From Herpetosiphonaceae bacterium (GTDB lineage Bacteria > Chloroflexota > Chloroflexia > Chloroflexales > Herpetosiphonaceae), in NCBI GenBank assembly GCA_013538855.1, contig JABXJS010000050.1:1-43133 (forward strand): DNA of 43,133 nucleotides, given 5' to 3'. Shown here piece by piece: positions 8,279-16,645 of the stretch (position 1 is its first letter; each line of letters opens with the position of its first letter). The notes under the pieces were generated by a model. That model saw only the letters and a program-made list of their open reading frames with translations. It had not been told where the DNA came from and did not search any database. Position numbers and translations under genes: made by a program.

Positions 8279-8280
8279 TA

Positions 8281-8326
8281 GTGGCATCTGGCCTAGATTC
8301 TGCTTTGGCCATCTAGGCGGAGCCAC
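8281..8326 (+). promoter_or_regulatory. Hairpin in the mscS leader
   Basis: GCCTAGAT (8291-8298) pairs with ATCTAGGC (8311-8318) around a 12-base loop, and an outer GTGGC (8281-8285) pairs with GCCAC (8322-8326). It ends 14 bases before the AGGAGG of mscS. It may be a leader structure; no known riboswitch class is recognised. Confidence 0.4.
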
Positions 8327-8355
8327 CGCTATTGTAAAAAGGAGGAAGTTGCGCG

Positions 8356-9144
8356 ATGAACTGGAGTCTCTACTTTGAGCGCTGGCGTCTAACGCTCATC
8401 GAGTACTGGCCGCGGCTGCTGGCGGTCGTTGTTATTTTGTTGATTCTGCGCTGGCTGGTGCGGCTCGCCAGCCTGGCTACCCGCCGCGTGCTTGGGCGGG
8501 TTGAGCTGGCGGTGGAGATCGAGGACCTGATTGCGCGCTCTGTGCGGATACTGGTTATTATCGCTGGCTTTATCATCATCTTGCTGGTGATGGGCTGGGG
8601 GCAGCTGGCGCTATCGTTTGTGGCCGGCCTAGGCATTAGCGGGCTGGTGATCGGCTTTGCGCTGCAGGACATCACCAAGAACTTTGCTGCGGGCTTGCTG
8701 CTGCTCTTTCAGCGCCCATTTCGCATCGGCGACCGTATCGCTATTGCTGGCGAGGAGGGCATTGTGCAGGAGCTGGCGCTACGTGCAACGACGATTCGCA
8801 CCGATGATGGCCGCGAGGTCTTTATTCCCAACGCTACCATCTACACTGGCAACATTGCCAACCTGACGCGCTACACCTATCGGCGCTACATGCTGCCGCT
8901 CAAGCTCAAGGGCACAACGCCTCTGCCAGAGGCTATTCCGCTGCTTGAGGCAGCGCTGCGCCAGAGCAAGCCGGTGCAGTCTCAGCCAGCAGCCGAGGTG
9001 CTCATCACCAACGTCGCGAGCGATCCCATCGAGGTCACGGCCCGTTTTTGGCTGCCTGCGCGCGATATTGATGCGCAGCTGGTGCTCTCACAGATCGCGC
9101 AGCACCTCCGCGCCGTAGCGAGCGAGCGTGGCTGGCTCGTGTAG
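8356..9144 (+). CDS. Small-conductance mechanosensitive channel, MscS family
   Basis: A 262-residue membrane protein that would open under membrane tension and release solutes on osmotic downshock. Residues 15-35 and 55-75 are hydrophobic helices; the pore helix region GLGISGLVIGFALQ (about 92-105) is Gly/Ala-rich as in MscS TM3, followed by the conserved DITKNFAAGLLLL, the beta domain (RPFRIGDRIAIAGEEGIV, then TTIRTDDGREVFIPNATI) and a C-terminal alpha/beta domain. Length is close to E. coli MscS (286). AGGAGG precedes the ATG. The leader contains phased repeats and a hairpin. It converges with rex, with the rex terminator in the gap. Confidence 0.9.
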   Translation: MNWSLYFERWRLTLIEYWPRLLAVVVILLILRWLVRLASLATRRVLGRVELAVEIEDLIARSVRILVIIAGFIIILLVMGWGQLALSFVAGLGISGLVIGFALQDITKNFAAGLLLLFQRPFRIGDRIAIAGEEGIVQELALRATTIRTDDGREVFIPNATIYTGNIANLTRYTYRRYMLPLKLKGTTPLPEAIPLLEAALRQSKPVQSQPAAEVLITNVASDPIEVTARFWLPARDIDAQLVLSQIAQHLRAVASERGWLV

Positions 9145-9148
9145 CCTA

Positions 9149-9181
9149 AACCCAAAAAGACGCCACGGTGGTCGTGGCGTC
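9149..9181 (-). terminator. Intrinsic terminator of rex
   Basis: A 9-bp perfect stem (9159-9167 with 9173-9181, loop GTGGT) is followed on the minus strand by TCTTTTTGGG, a usable T-tract. It lies 21 bp past the rex stop codon, in the gap to the convergent mscS gene. Confidence 0.75.
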
Positions 9182-9202
9182 GCGGAGCAACAAAAAAGAG
9201 CG

Positions 9203-9862
9203 TTACTGTTGATCGACGTGAGAGCGGGCCTCCTCACGTGCGAGATAGTAGGTCATGCTGTGGAGCAGAGCCACTGGATCGATATGGCGAACCCACACAC
9301 CATCGGGAACCTGCACCACAATCGGCGCATAGTTAAGGATGCCGCGCACGCCATGTTCAACGAGTTGATCAACAACCTGCTGCGCTTGGCTCGCTGGAAC
9401 AGCTACAATCGCCAGCCGAATATGCTGGTTGTCGATGAGCTTGGCCATCTCGGCATACGATTGCACGATGAGCCGGCCTAAATCCATACCCACTTTGTCT
9501 GGATCGTTATCGAATACACCAACAATATTGATGCCACGTGTGGAGAACCCCTCGTAGCGTGCGATGGCTTGGCCTAGCTGGCCAGCGCCAACCAGCGCCA
9601 CCGGCCATGAGTCGGTCAGGCCGAGGATGCGCCGAATATGCCCTAGCAGGTACTCGACGTTGTAGCCAATGCCCTGCTTGCCGAACTCACCAAAGTACGA
9701 GAGGTCTTTGCGGATCTGCGCAGCTGTGACACCAATCCGCTCGCCCAGCTCCTGCGACGAAACCGACTCAATGCCTTCCTCCGCCAAATAGGCCAGACTG
9801 CGTGCATAGATCGGCAACCGCCGCACAACAACATCTGGAATAGTGATCGGGGAGATATCCAT
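9203..9862 (-). CDS. rex: Redox-sensing transcriptional repressor Rex
   Basis: Homodimeric repressor that senses the NADH/NAD+ ratio and controls fermentation and respiratory genes. The 219 residues show an N-terminal winged helix (about 10-75, with [23 protein letters not shown], the highly conserved Rex recognition-helix region) and a Rossmann domain with GAGQLG at 92-97 binding the dinucleotide, VFDNDP for the adenosine ribose, and a C-terminal helix for domain swapping. The ATG at 9862 has AGAAGGAG upstream. Its own promoter (9966-9993) carries a perfect palindrome directly over the predicted transcription start, so autoregulation is likely. Downstream is an intrinsic terminator. The AI-2E gene upstream is a separate unit or reads into this promoter region. 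Confidence 0.95.
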   Translation of the reverse strand: MDISPITIPDVVVRRLPIYARSLAYLAEEGIESVSSQELGERIGVTAAQIRKDLSYFGEFGKQGIGYNVEYLLGHIRRILGLTDSWPVALVGAGQLGQAIARYEGFSTRGINIVGVFDNDPDKVGMDLGRLIVQSYAEMAKLIDNQHIRLAIVAVPASQAQQVVDQLVEHGVRGILNYAPIVVQVPDGVWVRHIDPVALLHSMTYYLAREEARSHVDQQ

Positions 9863-9948
9863 CCCGCACTCCTTCTTAGTTCGCCCGCCAGCGGAATGGG
9901 TGCGCGGCGGTGCGCTATTAAGCCCCTGGATGGGCGTGCGTGGTTCTA

Positions 9949-9966
9949 TTCACAATGTATTGTGAA
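9949..9966. promoter_or_regulatory. 18-bp palindromic operator at the rex promoter
   Basis: TTCACAATGTATTGTGAA is a perfect palindrome (8-bp arms, 2-bp centre) overlapping the last base of the rex -10 box and covering the predicted start site. It has the half-sites of the known Rex operator (TTGTGAA and TTCACAA) but in swapped order. Binding by Rex itself is the simplest guess, since many Rex genes are autoregulated. Confidence 0.6.
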
Positions 9967-9993
9967 GTATAGTGCAATAATGAACGCTGTCAA
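9966..9993 (-). promoter_or_regulatory. rex promoter
   Basis: On the minus strand TTGACA (9993-9988), 16-bp spacer, TATACT (9971-9966). It matches the sigma-70 consensus closely and points at rex, leaving a leader of about 95 bases. Confidence 0.75.
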
Positions 9994-10012
9994 GCGCGCT
10001 GCTGCCAAGCAG

Positions 10013-11158
10013 CTAGGCCTGATGCGAGGAGTGCGCCGTCTGTGGTGGCGGCGATTCATCATCGATGAGGCTGGGCGGCTCAACCGCTGGCGGCGTGTAC
10101 GTGGCCACATGCTTGGCCTGCTTCACCCGCTTGATCCAGAACTCCTCGACGAGCGTTTGGCCCACAACAGCGAGCGGAATGGCGATGAACGCGCCGACGA
10201 AGCCTAGCAGCTCCACACCGCTGAACAGCGCCAGGATTGCCACCACCGGGTGTGTCTCGACGGCCCGCCCCATCACCTTTGGCGCAAGCACATGCACCTC
10301 GATGTTGCCGATCACAACATGCAGGCCCAGCACCCACAGCGCCAAGCTTGGCTCAACAGTAAAGGCCACGATCATGGTTAGAATCGTGGCCACAAAGCCG
10401 CCAACGTAGGGCACCAGCTCCAGAATGCCGCCGATCACACCTAGCGAGAGCGCGTAGGGCACGCCTAAAATACGCAGCCCTGTGCCAAAACACACGGCAT
10501 AGAACGTTGCAATGACCAGCTGCGCGATCACCCAGCGCCCGAGCCGTCGCCCAATCGTCTTACTAACCGCGAGCAGGCGCGCTTGATAGGCTGTCGGCAC
10601 AAAAATCTCGATCGTGTGCTCGACAATATCGCGCCGACTGAGCAGAAAGAAGCTCAGCACCAGCACAACCAGCAGGTTGATTAAGAAACTGACGGTGGAG
10701 CGCCCAAGCGATATCGCAGCGGAGCCAACGTTGCCGATCAGTGCGGTGAGCGCCTGCGCCGACTGTTGCGCAAAATCGCCGGTCGGCAGCGATGAGCGCA
10801 GCTCTGGAAAGCGCTCAGCGATCAGTTCGCTGCCTTGACGTAGCGGCTCCCCAACCAGCCTTGGCAGCTCTGTGCGCAGAATACCGATCTGCTTTAGCAC
10901 CAGCGGCACTAAAATAAAGCCCATGCCCACCAGCAGCAGCAGCAGTAGCAGGTACACCATCAAGATTGCCAGCGAGCGTGGCAGCTTCAGCCGCTCTAGC
11001 CGATTGACCGCCCCGGAGATACCGACAGCTAACATGACCGACACAAAAAACAGCACGAGCACGTGCTGCAGCAGGATCGTCAGCCACACAGCGGCCAACG
11101 TCAAAACAGTCAGCAGAACCGTCCGAGCGCTTACCCGAACACTAATTTCACGGGCCAT
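10013..11158 (-). CDS. AI-2E family transporter (PerM/TqsA-like membrane protein)
   Basis: A 381-residue polytopic membrane protein of the AI-2E/PerM family (UPF0118), whose members export autoinducer-2, sodium/protons or other small molecules; the substrate here is unknown. Hydrophobic helices near residues 10-75 are followed by a soluble amphipathic stretch (about 80-140) and then more helices, including the conserved GVPYALSLGVIGGILELVPYVG motif and the C-terminal HPVVAILALFSGVELLGFVGAFIAIPLA signature. The last 30 residues are Pro/Ser-rich and probably cytoplasmic. GGAGG precedes the ATG. It lies downstream of the Fur-like gene by 29 bp on the same strand, so dprA-fur-this gene may be one unit. 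A second member lies at 32065-33240. Confidence 0.85.
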   Translation of the reverse strand: MAREISVRVSARTVLLTVLTLAAVWLTILLQHVLVLFFVSVMLAVGISGAVNRLERLKLPRSLAILMVYLLLLLLLVGMGFILVPLVLKQIGILRTELPRLVGEPLRQGSELIAERFPELRSSLPTGDFAQQSAQALTALIGNVGSAAISLGRSTVSFLINLLVVLVLSFFLLSRRDIVEHTIEIFVPTAYQARLLAVSKTIGRRLGRWVIAQLVIATFYAVCFGTGLRILGVPYALSLGVIGGILELVPYVGGFVATILTMIVAFTVEPSLALWVLGLHVVIGNIEVHVLAPKVMGRAVETHPVVAILALFSGVELLGFVGAFIAIPLAVVGQTLVEEFWIKRVKQAKHVATYTPPAVEPPSLIDDESPPPQTAHSSHQA

Positions 11159-11187
11159 ACGTCCTCCGCTGCGCTGTGCGCGCTAGG

Positions 11188-11625
11188 CTACGATGATGAT
11201 GACGCTGAAAAGCTCCGCTGTTGCTGACACTGCTGACACAGGCCAAAAGCCTCTAGCGCATGGCCCTCGATCATAAAGCCTGTGCGCTTCCCAAGCTGTG
11301 TAAGCAGCCCGTCGATGTCGCAGGTATCGAATACAACTGACTTGCCACAGTCGGTGCACACGAGGCGATGCTTGTGCGGCTCGCTGCTGATGTAGGCGTG
11401 CTCACCTTCGTCACGATGGACCCGCGCCAGCCAGTGGTTCGCAGTCAGTGTCTCAAGCGTACGATAGATGGTCGCGCGACCTACCGTCGGCAGATCGTGT
11501 ACCATCTGTTCGGCGGTGAAGGCCTCTTGCGCGCGCGCGATATACGCCACGATCATTCGCCGTGGGTTGGTGATTCGCAAGCCATCGTTGCTAAGCTCGC
11601 GTAAGACTTGGGCTTCCCAGTCCAT
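11188..11625 (-). CDS. Fur-family metal- or peroxide-responsive repressor
   Basis: A 145-residue Fur-family regulator. The winged helix is in residues 1-80 (LRITNPRRMIVAYI, then VGRATIYRTLETL as recognition helix). The dimerisation domain has HKHRLVCTDC, with Cys90 and Cys93, and a C-terminal Cys130/Cys133 pair, which together make the structural zinc site. A regulatory-metal His/Asp set is present (SSEPHKHR, FD100, EGH122), but whether iron, zinc, manganese or peroxide is sensed cannot be told from this. AAGGAAA precedes the ATG, only 10 bp after the dprA stop codon, so it is translated from the dprA transcript. No Fur box was recognised in the window. Confidence 0.9.
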   Translation of the reverse strand: MDWEAQVLRELSNDGLRITNPRRMIVAYIARAQEAFTAEQMVHDLPTVGRATIYRTLETLTANHWLARVHRDEGEHAYISSEPHKHRLVCTDCGKSVVFDTCDIDGLLTQLGKRTGFMIEGHALEAFGLCQQCQQQRSFSASSSS

Positions 11626-11635
11626 AGCTGTTTCC

Positions 11636-12742
11636 TTAATATTTTCGGCGATGCAGACTGGGCCGTGCCAGAACGTAGTGCATCGGCGATGGCTGCCGTA
11701 CCATGCCCTTGAGCTCCATCATGCCTAGCGTGGCCGCAGTATCGGCGGCTCCCAGGCCGCTGGCGCGACATAGCGCATCAATGTGCTGCGGCTCGCCGAC
11801 AAGCCACGGCAGCAGCAGGGCCTCGGCTGGGGTCTCGGGCACGATCTCGCTCACTGTTTGTTGCACATGAATCGTGTCAAGCTGAAGCTGGGAGAGTATG
11901 TCGTCAACTGAGCGCACTGGTACTGCTCCATCGTAGATGAGTTGGTTCGGCCCGTCGCTCGTGCGGCTTAATATTGATCCTGGCACTGCAAACACATCCC
12001 GGCCTTGGTCGAGGGCAAACTTGGCCGTGATCAGCGCCCCTGAGCGTGCACCTGCTTCGACTACCAGCACACCAAGTGCCAAGGCGCTGATTAGGCGGTT
12101 GCGCGCGGGAAAATTGCCGCTCACTGGCACCATTGTTGGCGCATACTCCGAGAAGAGCACACCTTGCGTGGCAATCTGCTCGGCAAGCCGTGTGTGCTGC
12201 TGCGGGTAGATGGAGCGCAGCCCGCTGCCCAGCACAGCGATGGTGCGGCCGCCGCTGGCCAACGCTGCTTGGTGCGCCTGCGCATCAATGCCCAGCGCTA
12301 GCCCCGAAACCACGGTGATGCCAGCATGGGCTAGCTCGCTAGCGATCTGGTAGGCGACCTCGCGGCCATAGGGTGTGGGGTTGCGCGTGCCGACCACGGC
12401 CAGTGCCCAGCGATCACACGTATGCAGCGCTCCGCGCATATAAAGGAGCAACGGCGCATGCACCATGCTCGCCAGCTGTGGCGGGTACGCCGCGTCGCCC
12501 TCGATCACCACGCTGATCCCCGCTGCTTCGATCGCCGCCCATTCGGCGGCTAGATCAAGGCTGACCCTGGCTGTTTGCCACGCTTGGATCGAGCGCCGAT
12601 CAATGCCTGCCGCCTGCCAGTCGGCGCTCGTGGCGTGCCAGGCGGCCTGGGCTGAGCCACAGTAGTTGATCAGCGTGCGCACACGCTGCGGCCCCAGTCC
12701 TGCTGTCAAGTTAAAGGCCAGCAGCGCTGAACGTTCATCCAT
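11636..12742 (-). CDS. dprA: DNA-processing protein DprA (Smf)
   Basis: Binds incoming single-stranded DNA and loads RecA during natural transformation. The 368-residue protein has an N-terminal helix-hairpin-helix/SAM-like region (1-70), the Rossmann-like core with VVGTRNPTPYGREVA, VSGLALGIDAQAH, IAVLGSGLRSIYP, the FPARNRLISALALGVLVVEAGARSG signature (NR.I..LS..vvVvEa..kSG) and AVPGSI, and a C-terminal winged-helix domain (about 300-368). AAAGGAG precedes the ATG at 12742. A TATAAT on the minus strand at 12777-12772 is a likely -10. Its presence suggests transformation or at least DprA-type recombination mediation; no com genes are in the window. Confidence 0.95.
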   Translation of the reverse strand: MDERSALLAFNLTAGLGPQRVRTLINYCGSAQAAWHATSADWQAAGIDRRSIQAWQTARVSLDLAAEWAAIEAAGISVVIEGDAAYPPQLASMVHAPLLLYMRGALHTCDRWALAVVGTRNPTPYGREVAYQIASELAHAGITVVSGLALGIDAQAHQAALASGGRTIAVLGSGLRSIYPQQHTRLAEQIATQGVLFSEYAPTMVPVSGNFPARNRLISALALGVLVVEAGARSGALITAKFALDQGRDVFAVPGSILSRTSDGPNQLIYDGAVPVRSVDDILSQLQLDTIHVQQTVSEIVPETPAEALLLPWLVGEPQHIDALCRASGLGAADTAATLGMMELKGMVRQPSPMHYVLARPSLHRRKY

Positions 12743-12771
12743 TCTCGTGCTCCTTTCTCCCTCTTGCTGGC

Positions 12772-12777
12772 ATTATA
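12772..12777 (-). promoter_or_regulatory. -10 element of dprA
   Basis: TATAAT on the minus strand, 30 bp before the dprA start, with only a weak -35-like TTAAGC 16 bp upstream. It lies in the 224-bp divergent gap 12743-12966 shared with the histidine kinase gene. On the plus strand the same gap has TTACAA (12891-12896), 16 bp, TACAAT (12913-12918), a weaker candidate for the kinase. Confidence 0.4.
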
Positions 12778-12966
12778 CATCACCTCGATTCGTGCTTAAT
12801 ATCAGCACGACCGCTGCTAGACAGCGCCATGCAAAATCGCTATGCTGAGGGTATGCGTTGCCTGCCCTAGCCGATCTGTCCCTGATCCGGTTACAATAGA
12901 TCTTGGATCGACTACAATGCGTGCTAAACAGCCTTCGGCTCCGCAACCACCAGAAAGAGGTTACGC

Positions 12967-15900
12967 ATGGCTGATACGGATACTGGATCTGGCTCGAATG
13001 ATGAGCGCCTAATCCATGCTGCATCTCCGGCATTCTTACATCAACAGTTGATGCAAGTTCGTGCTGCTCTGGCCGCAAAAGAGCAGGTGCAGCAGCATCT
13101 TTTTGCCCACTCACCAGCCATGATGTGTGTTGCTGATCCTGTCTCGCTGCGCATCATAAAGGCCAACCCCGCTATCTGCGAATTCTATGGCTATCCAGCG
13201 ACCGAGCTGCTCAAGCTTACGCTCGCAGACCTCTGTACTGGCGAGGCTGCTGCCCAGCTCCGGCGGCTTGGCTCTGTTAGCGCTCCGGCCACCGTGGAGC
13301 TGCAGCAGCGCTGTCGGCAAGGCTCTGTCTGCGATGTTAAGCTGAGCATCGCGCCATTTATGCAGCGCGGCAAGCCGCAGTGGTGGTGTATCGTGCACGA
13401 TGTGACGAGTCTCAAGCGCTCGATGCTGCAGCAGCAGCGCCAGCGCGAGTACTTGGCGCTGCTGCACGAGGCGACCTTGGCTGTGCTGGAACAAACAGCG
13501 CTCGAAGATCTGCTCCATACCCTGCTGGAGCAGATCAGCCTGCTGGTTGCCCCTGACATCAGCAATATTTTTTTGTTCGATCAGCAGCGGCATATCCTGC
13601 GCCTGCACCTCTCAAGTAGCTCGTTTAGCCCGATCGGTGCCGAGGTAACCTACGGCGTTGGGCTGATTGGTAAAATTTGGGCATCCGGCGAGATGATTGT
13701 GCTCGATGACTATAGCACGTGGCCCCATCGCTTGACCAACACGCATTTGCCCAACACCCATGCTGTGGCCGGATTTCCGCTTAAGTCGCAGGATCAGATC
13801 GTCGGCGTTTTGGCTGTGTCCTACACTGCACCTGGCAGCACGTTTGGCCCCGATGAGCTCGGTGTGCTGGAGCAGATCGGCAAGCTGGCCTCGCTCGCCA
13901 TCGAGAAGACGAATCTGTATGCTGCTACGCATAGTGAGCTTACCGAGCGCAGACGCGCCGAAAACTCGCTGCGTCAGCTCACCGAGCGCTTTCAGTTGGC
14001 AGAGGAGGTGGTCAACGGCGGCATCTACGATATTGATATGCTGACTCAGCATACTGTGGTGACAGCCGGCTTTAGCCGTGTGTTTGGCTATACCTCCGAC
14101 GATGTCGCGAGCGATATGAACTGGTGGTCCGAGCGTGTGCACCCCGATGATCGCTCGTTCGCAATCGACGATTATCTGCATGCGCTGCCCACCGCCAATA
14201 GCTTTACCGCCACCTATCGCTTTCGCATCAAGAGCGGCGAGTATCGCTATGTGTTCGATAATGTCAAGATCTTGCGCGATGATCACGGGCAGCTCCTGCG
14301 CGTTGTTGGCTCCATGACCGATGTGACGGACCAGCTTCAGTCCGAGCGCGCCCTCCAAGCCAGCGAGGAGCGCTATCGTTCGCTTGTGGAGGCATCGCCG
14401 TATGCGATCGGCATTGTGGTCGATAATCACCTGATGTACCTTAATCCTACTGGCCTGCGCCTCATCGGCGCTGCGAGCCTTGAAGATGTGCTGCTGCTGC
14501 CTATCGCGCAGTTCTTGCCGACGAGCGATGACTATGATCTCGATATTTACGAGCGCCTGCCCCTTGCCGAGGGCGAGATGCTGCGCTTAGCCCATGTCGA
14601 GTACCGCGATCTGCAGGGCCGCACTGTCTGCGCTGAGTTGACGCTCGTCGGCACCTCGTACCAGAATCAGGCGGCTACGCTGGTGCTCGGCCACGATATC
14701 ACCGACCGTGTGCGCGCCGAGCAGTCGCTGCGCGAGCGCGAGGAGCAGTATCGCCAGATGGTCGATCTCGCCCCTATGCCGATTATTGTTCATCGCCACG
14801 GCGCGATCGTCTATGTCAATGCGCGTGCGGTGGAGTACAGTGGAGCCACCAGCGCTGCCGAGATCGTCGGCCGCTCTATTCTTGCCTTTGTGCATCACGA
14901 CGATCACCCGACGCTCCAAGCGGAGCTCGATGATCCCGCTGTTGGTTCAACAGCCGCGATTGTGCGCTTTCTCCACGCTACGGCTGGCGTGCGTCACGTG
15001 GAGTACTCGGCCACGGTCGTTGAGTACGGCGGCAGCCCCGCCCGTCAGATGATCCTCAACGATATTACGCTGCGGAAGTACGCCGAAGAGCAGCGTTTGC
15101 AGTTCGAGCGGCGCTTGCTCGAAACCCAAAAGCTCGAAAGCTTGGGCGTGCTCGCTGGCGGCATCGCCCATGATTTCAACAACCTCCTGGTGTCCATCCT
15201 TGGCAATGCCAGTTTGGCCTTGTACGACCTTCCTCCAGACTCTCCAGCCTACACGCTGATCCAGAACCTGGAGCGCGCCGCTCGCCAGGCGGCTGACCTA
15301 ACCAATCAGATGTTGATGTATTCAGGACGAAGCTTGATTGAAATGTGTGCTATCAATCTTGGAACATTGGTGCAGGAGATGCTGCATCTACTACAGGTAT
15401 CGATCGCGAAGTCGGCGCAGCTGGTGTGTGATATTCCCGCCGATCTGCCCTTCGTACAAGGCGATCCGACACAGCTGCGCCAAGTGGTGATGAATCTGGT
15501 GATCAATGCGTCCGAGGCGCTCGCTGCTAGCGGTGGCACCATCTCGGTGAGCCTTGGTACGTTTACGGTCACCGCCGACTACTTGGCTCAACATAGCGCT
15601 GCCGAGCAGCTCGCTGTCGGTGAGTATGTCTATCTCGACGTGAGCGACACCGGCGGCGGTATGGATGCCGAGACGCAAGCGCGCATGTTCGAGCCATTTT
15701 TTACGACCAAGTTCACCGGTCGCGGCTTGGGCCTCGCTGCTGTGCAGGGGATTGTGCGCAGCCACGCTGGCGCGCTGCACGTTGTGAGCAATCTAGGCCA
15801 CGGCACAACCGTGCGCATGCTCTTGCCGCAGGTTCAGCAGTCGGCTCCGCAACCGGCCGCCGATCCTCCCGCTCAACCTAGCGCCGAGCCTGGCGGTACC

Positions 15901-16266
15901 ATCTTGGTGATCGACGATGAGCCTGATGTGCGCATGGTCGTGGAGCGTATTCTGAAGCGCCTTGGCTTTAAGGTGATCAGCGCCGCCGATGGCGCATCAG
16001 GCGTGCGACTGCTCCGCCAGCATGAGTCGGAGATTCGCGGCGTGCTGCTCGACTTGACGATGCCAACCATGGACGGCGAGACGACCCTCCAGCAGCTTCA
16101 GCTTATTCAGCCCGATCTAAAGGTGATTCTGATGAGCGGCTATAATGAGCAGATGATCTCCGAGCGCTTTCGTGGACGTAATCTGGTCGGCTTTCTCTCG
16201 AAGCCTTTTATGATCAGTGATCTGCGCGAGAAGCTGGCCCTCTTCAATCGCGAGAGCGCTGGCTAA
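12967..16266 (+). CDS. Multi-PAS/GAF hybrid sensor histidine kinase with receiver domain
   Basis: A 1099-residue soluble sensor kinase. Order: coiled start; PAS (about 35-150); GAF (about 165-315); PAS (about 335-460, with the WWSERVHPDD motif of PAS_3 domains); PAS (about 465-590); PAS (about 595-715); HisKA with phospho-acceptor His735 in GGIAHDFNNLL; HATPase_c with N-box NLVINASEAL, G1 DVSDTGGGMD, F-box FEPFFTTKF and G2 GRGLGLA; a Pro/Ala-rich linker; and a C-terminal receiver with Asp983/Asp984, phospho-acceptor Asp1029 and Lys1079. No membrane segment is seen, so it senses a cytoplasmic signal (ligand, redox or light through PAS/GAF). With a receiver but no HPt domain, it either autoregulates or passes phosphate through an outside HPt. 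No response regulator is adjacent. AAAGAGG precedes the ATG. Confidence 0.92.
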   Translation: MADTDTGSGSNDERLIHAASPAFLHQQLMQVRAALAAKEQVQQHLFAHSPAMMCVADPVSLRIIKANPAICEFYGYPATELLKLTLADLCTGEAAAQLRRLGSVSAPATVELQQRCRQGSVCDVKLSIAPFMQRGKPQWWCIVHDVTSLKRSMLQQQRQREYLALLHEATLAVLEQTALEDLLHTLLEQISLLVAPDISNIFLFDQQRHILRLHLSSSSFSPIGAEVTYGVGLIGKIWASGEMIVLDDYSTWPHRLTNTHLPNTHAVAGFPLKSQDQIVGVLAVSYTAPGSTFGPDELGVLEQIGKLASLAIEKTNLYAATHSELTERRRAENSLRQLTERFQLAEEVVNGGIYDIDMLTQHTVVTAGFSRVFGYTSDDVASDMNWWSERVHPDDRSFAIDDYLHALPTANSFTATYRFRIKSGEYRYVFDNVKILRDDHGQLLRVVGSMTDVTDQLQSERALQASEERYRSLVEASPYAIGIVVDNHLMYLNPTGLRLIGAASLEDVLLLPIAQFLPTSDDYDLDIYERLPLAEGEMLRLAHVEYRDLQGRTVCAELTLVGTSYQNQAATLVLGHDITDRVRAEQSLREREEQYRQMVDLAPMPIIVHRHGAIVYVNARAVEYSGATSAAEIVGRSILAFVHHDDHPTLQAELDDPAVGSTAAIVRFLHATAGVRHVEYSATVVEYGGSPARQMILNDITLRKYAEEQRLQFERRLLETQKLESLGVLAGGIAHDFNNLLVSILGNASLALYDLPPDSPAYTLIQNLERAARQAADLTNQMLMYSGRSLIEMCAINLGTLVQEMLHLLQVSIAKSAQLVCDIPADLPFVQGDPTQLRQVVMNLVINASEALAASGGTISVSLGTFTVTADYLAQHSAAEQLAVGEYVYLDVSDTGGGMDAETQARMFEPFFTTKFTGRGLGLAAVQGIVRSHAGALHVVSNLGHGTTVRMLLPQVQQSAPQPAADPPAQPSAEPGGTILVIDDEPDVRMVVERILKRLGFKVISAADGASGVRLLRQHESEIRGVLLDLTMPTMDGETTLQQLQLIQPDLKVILMSGYNEQMISERFRGRNLVGFLSKPFMISDLREKLALFNRESAG

Positions 16267-16377
16267 CAGCGCCGCGCCAGGCTTAGCAGCAAAATTGGGA
16301 ACATTGGGCTGTGGCGGCATACAGCTTGGTTCCGTATGATGTGCGTATCTCTCTGTCGTGCACAAGGAGGATTCCCT

Positions 16378-16587
16378 ATGGCTGGACCAAGAACTGCCTC
16401 ACCCTGGCCGTTCCGCTTTATGATTCTTACTGGTGTTGTCATTATTGCCTTTGCTGCCGTTGCATTTGGCGCGCTGATGCAGTCCGAGCCTAACTTTGGC
16501 TTGGCTTTCCCGCTGTTTGCCGGTATTGTTGCGCTGATTTTGTTCGAGGTTGTGCTGATGGTGATTAACAATCGCCAGCAGCGCTAG
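16378..16587 (+). CDS. Small two-helix membrane protein
   Basis: A 69-residue protein starting at the ATG at 16378, which has a strong AAGGAGG eight bases upstream; a frame open from 16336 is longer but has no such site. Two hydrophobic stretches (about 13-34 and 40-62) are joined by a short loop, and the protein ends in a basic tail NNRQQR, so both ends should be cytoplasmic. I do not recognise a family. It lies 111 bp after the histidine kinase and ends at a 21-bp hairpin. It could be an accessory to the kinase or independent. Confidence 0.7.
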   Translation: MAGPRTASPWPFRFMILTGVVIIAFAAVAFGALMQSEPNFGLAFPLFAGIVALILFEVVLMVINNRQQR

Positions 16588-16596
16588 CCCGCTGCC

Positions 16597-16645
16597 AGCC
16601 GCAAGCGTAACACGCTGCCTCTGACAGCGTGTTACGCTTGCGGCT
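16597..16645. terminator. 21-bp perfect hairpin between convergent genes
   Basis: Arms 16597-16617 and 16625-16645 are perfectly complementary, with a 7-base loop. The right arm overlaps the hisB stop codon. There is no T-tract in either direction. It probably ends both the small membrane protein transcript and the hisB transcript. Confidence 0.7.

Larger units (their letters stand above)
7573..8355. other. 783-bp non-coding region: tandem repeats, AT-rich patch, phased repeats
   Basis: Divergent gap between the NYN gene (minus) and mscS (plus). It holds about six 96-bp tandem units (7621-8150), then an AT-rich stretch (about 8158-8222), five GTGGA repeats at 10-11 bp spacing (8231-8278) and a hairpin (8281-8326) before the mscS ribosome binding site. 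Reading frames run through the repeats on both strands, but the unit period (95-97 bp) shifts the frame from unit to unit, so they do not encode a repeat protein. Confidence 0.8.

Noticed and set aside
16597-16645. Insertion remnant or attachment site
   Set aside because: The inverted repeat has a short loop and sits exactly between convergent stop codons, which fits a terminator-like hairpin better.
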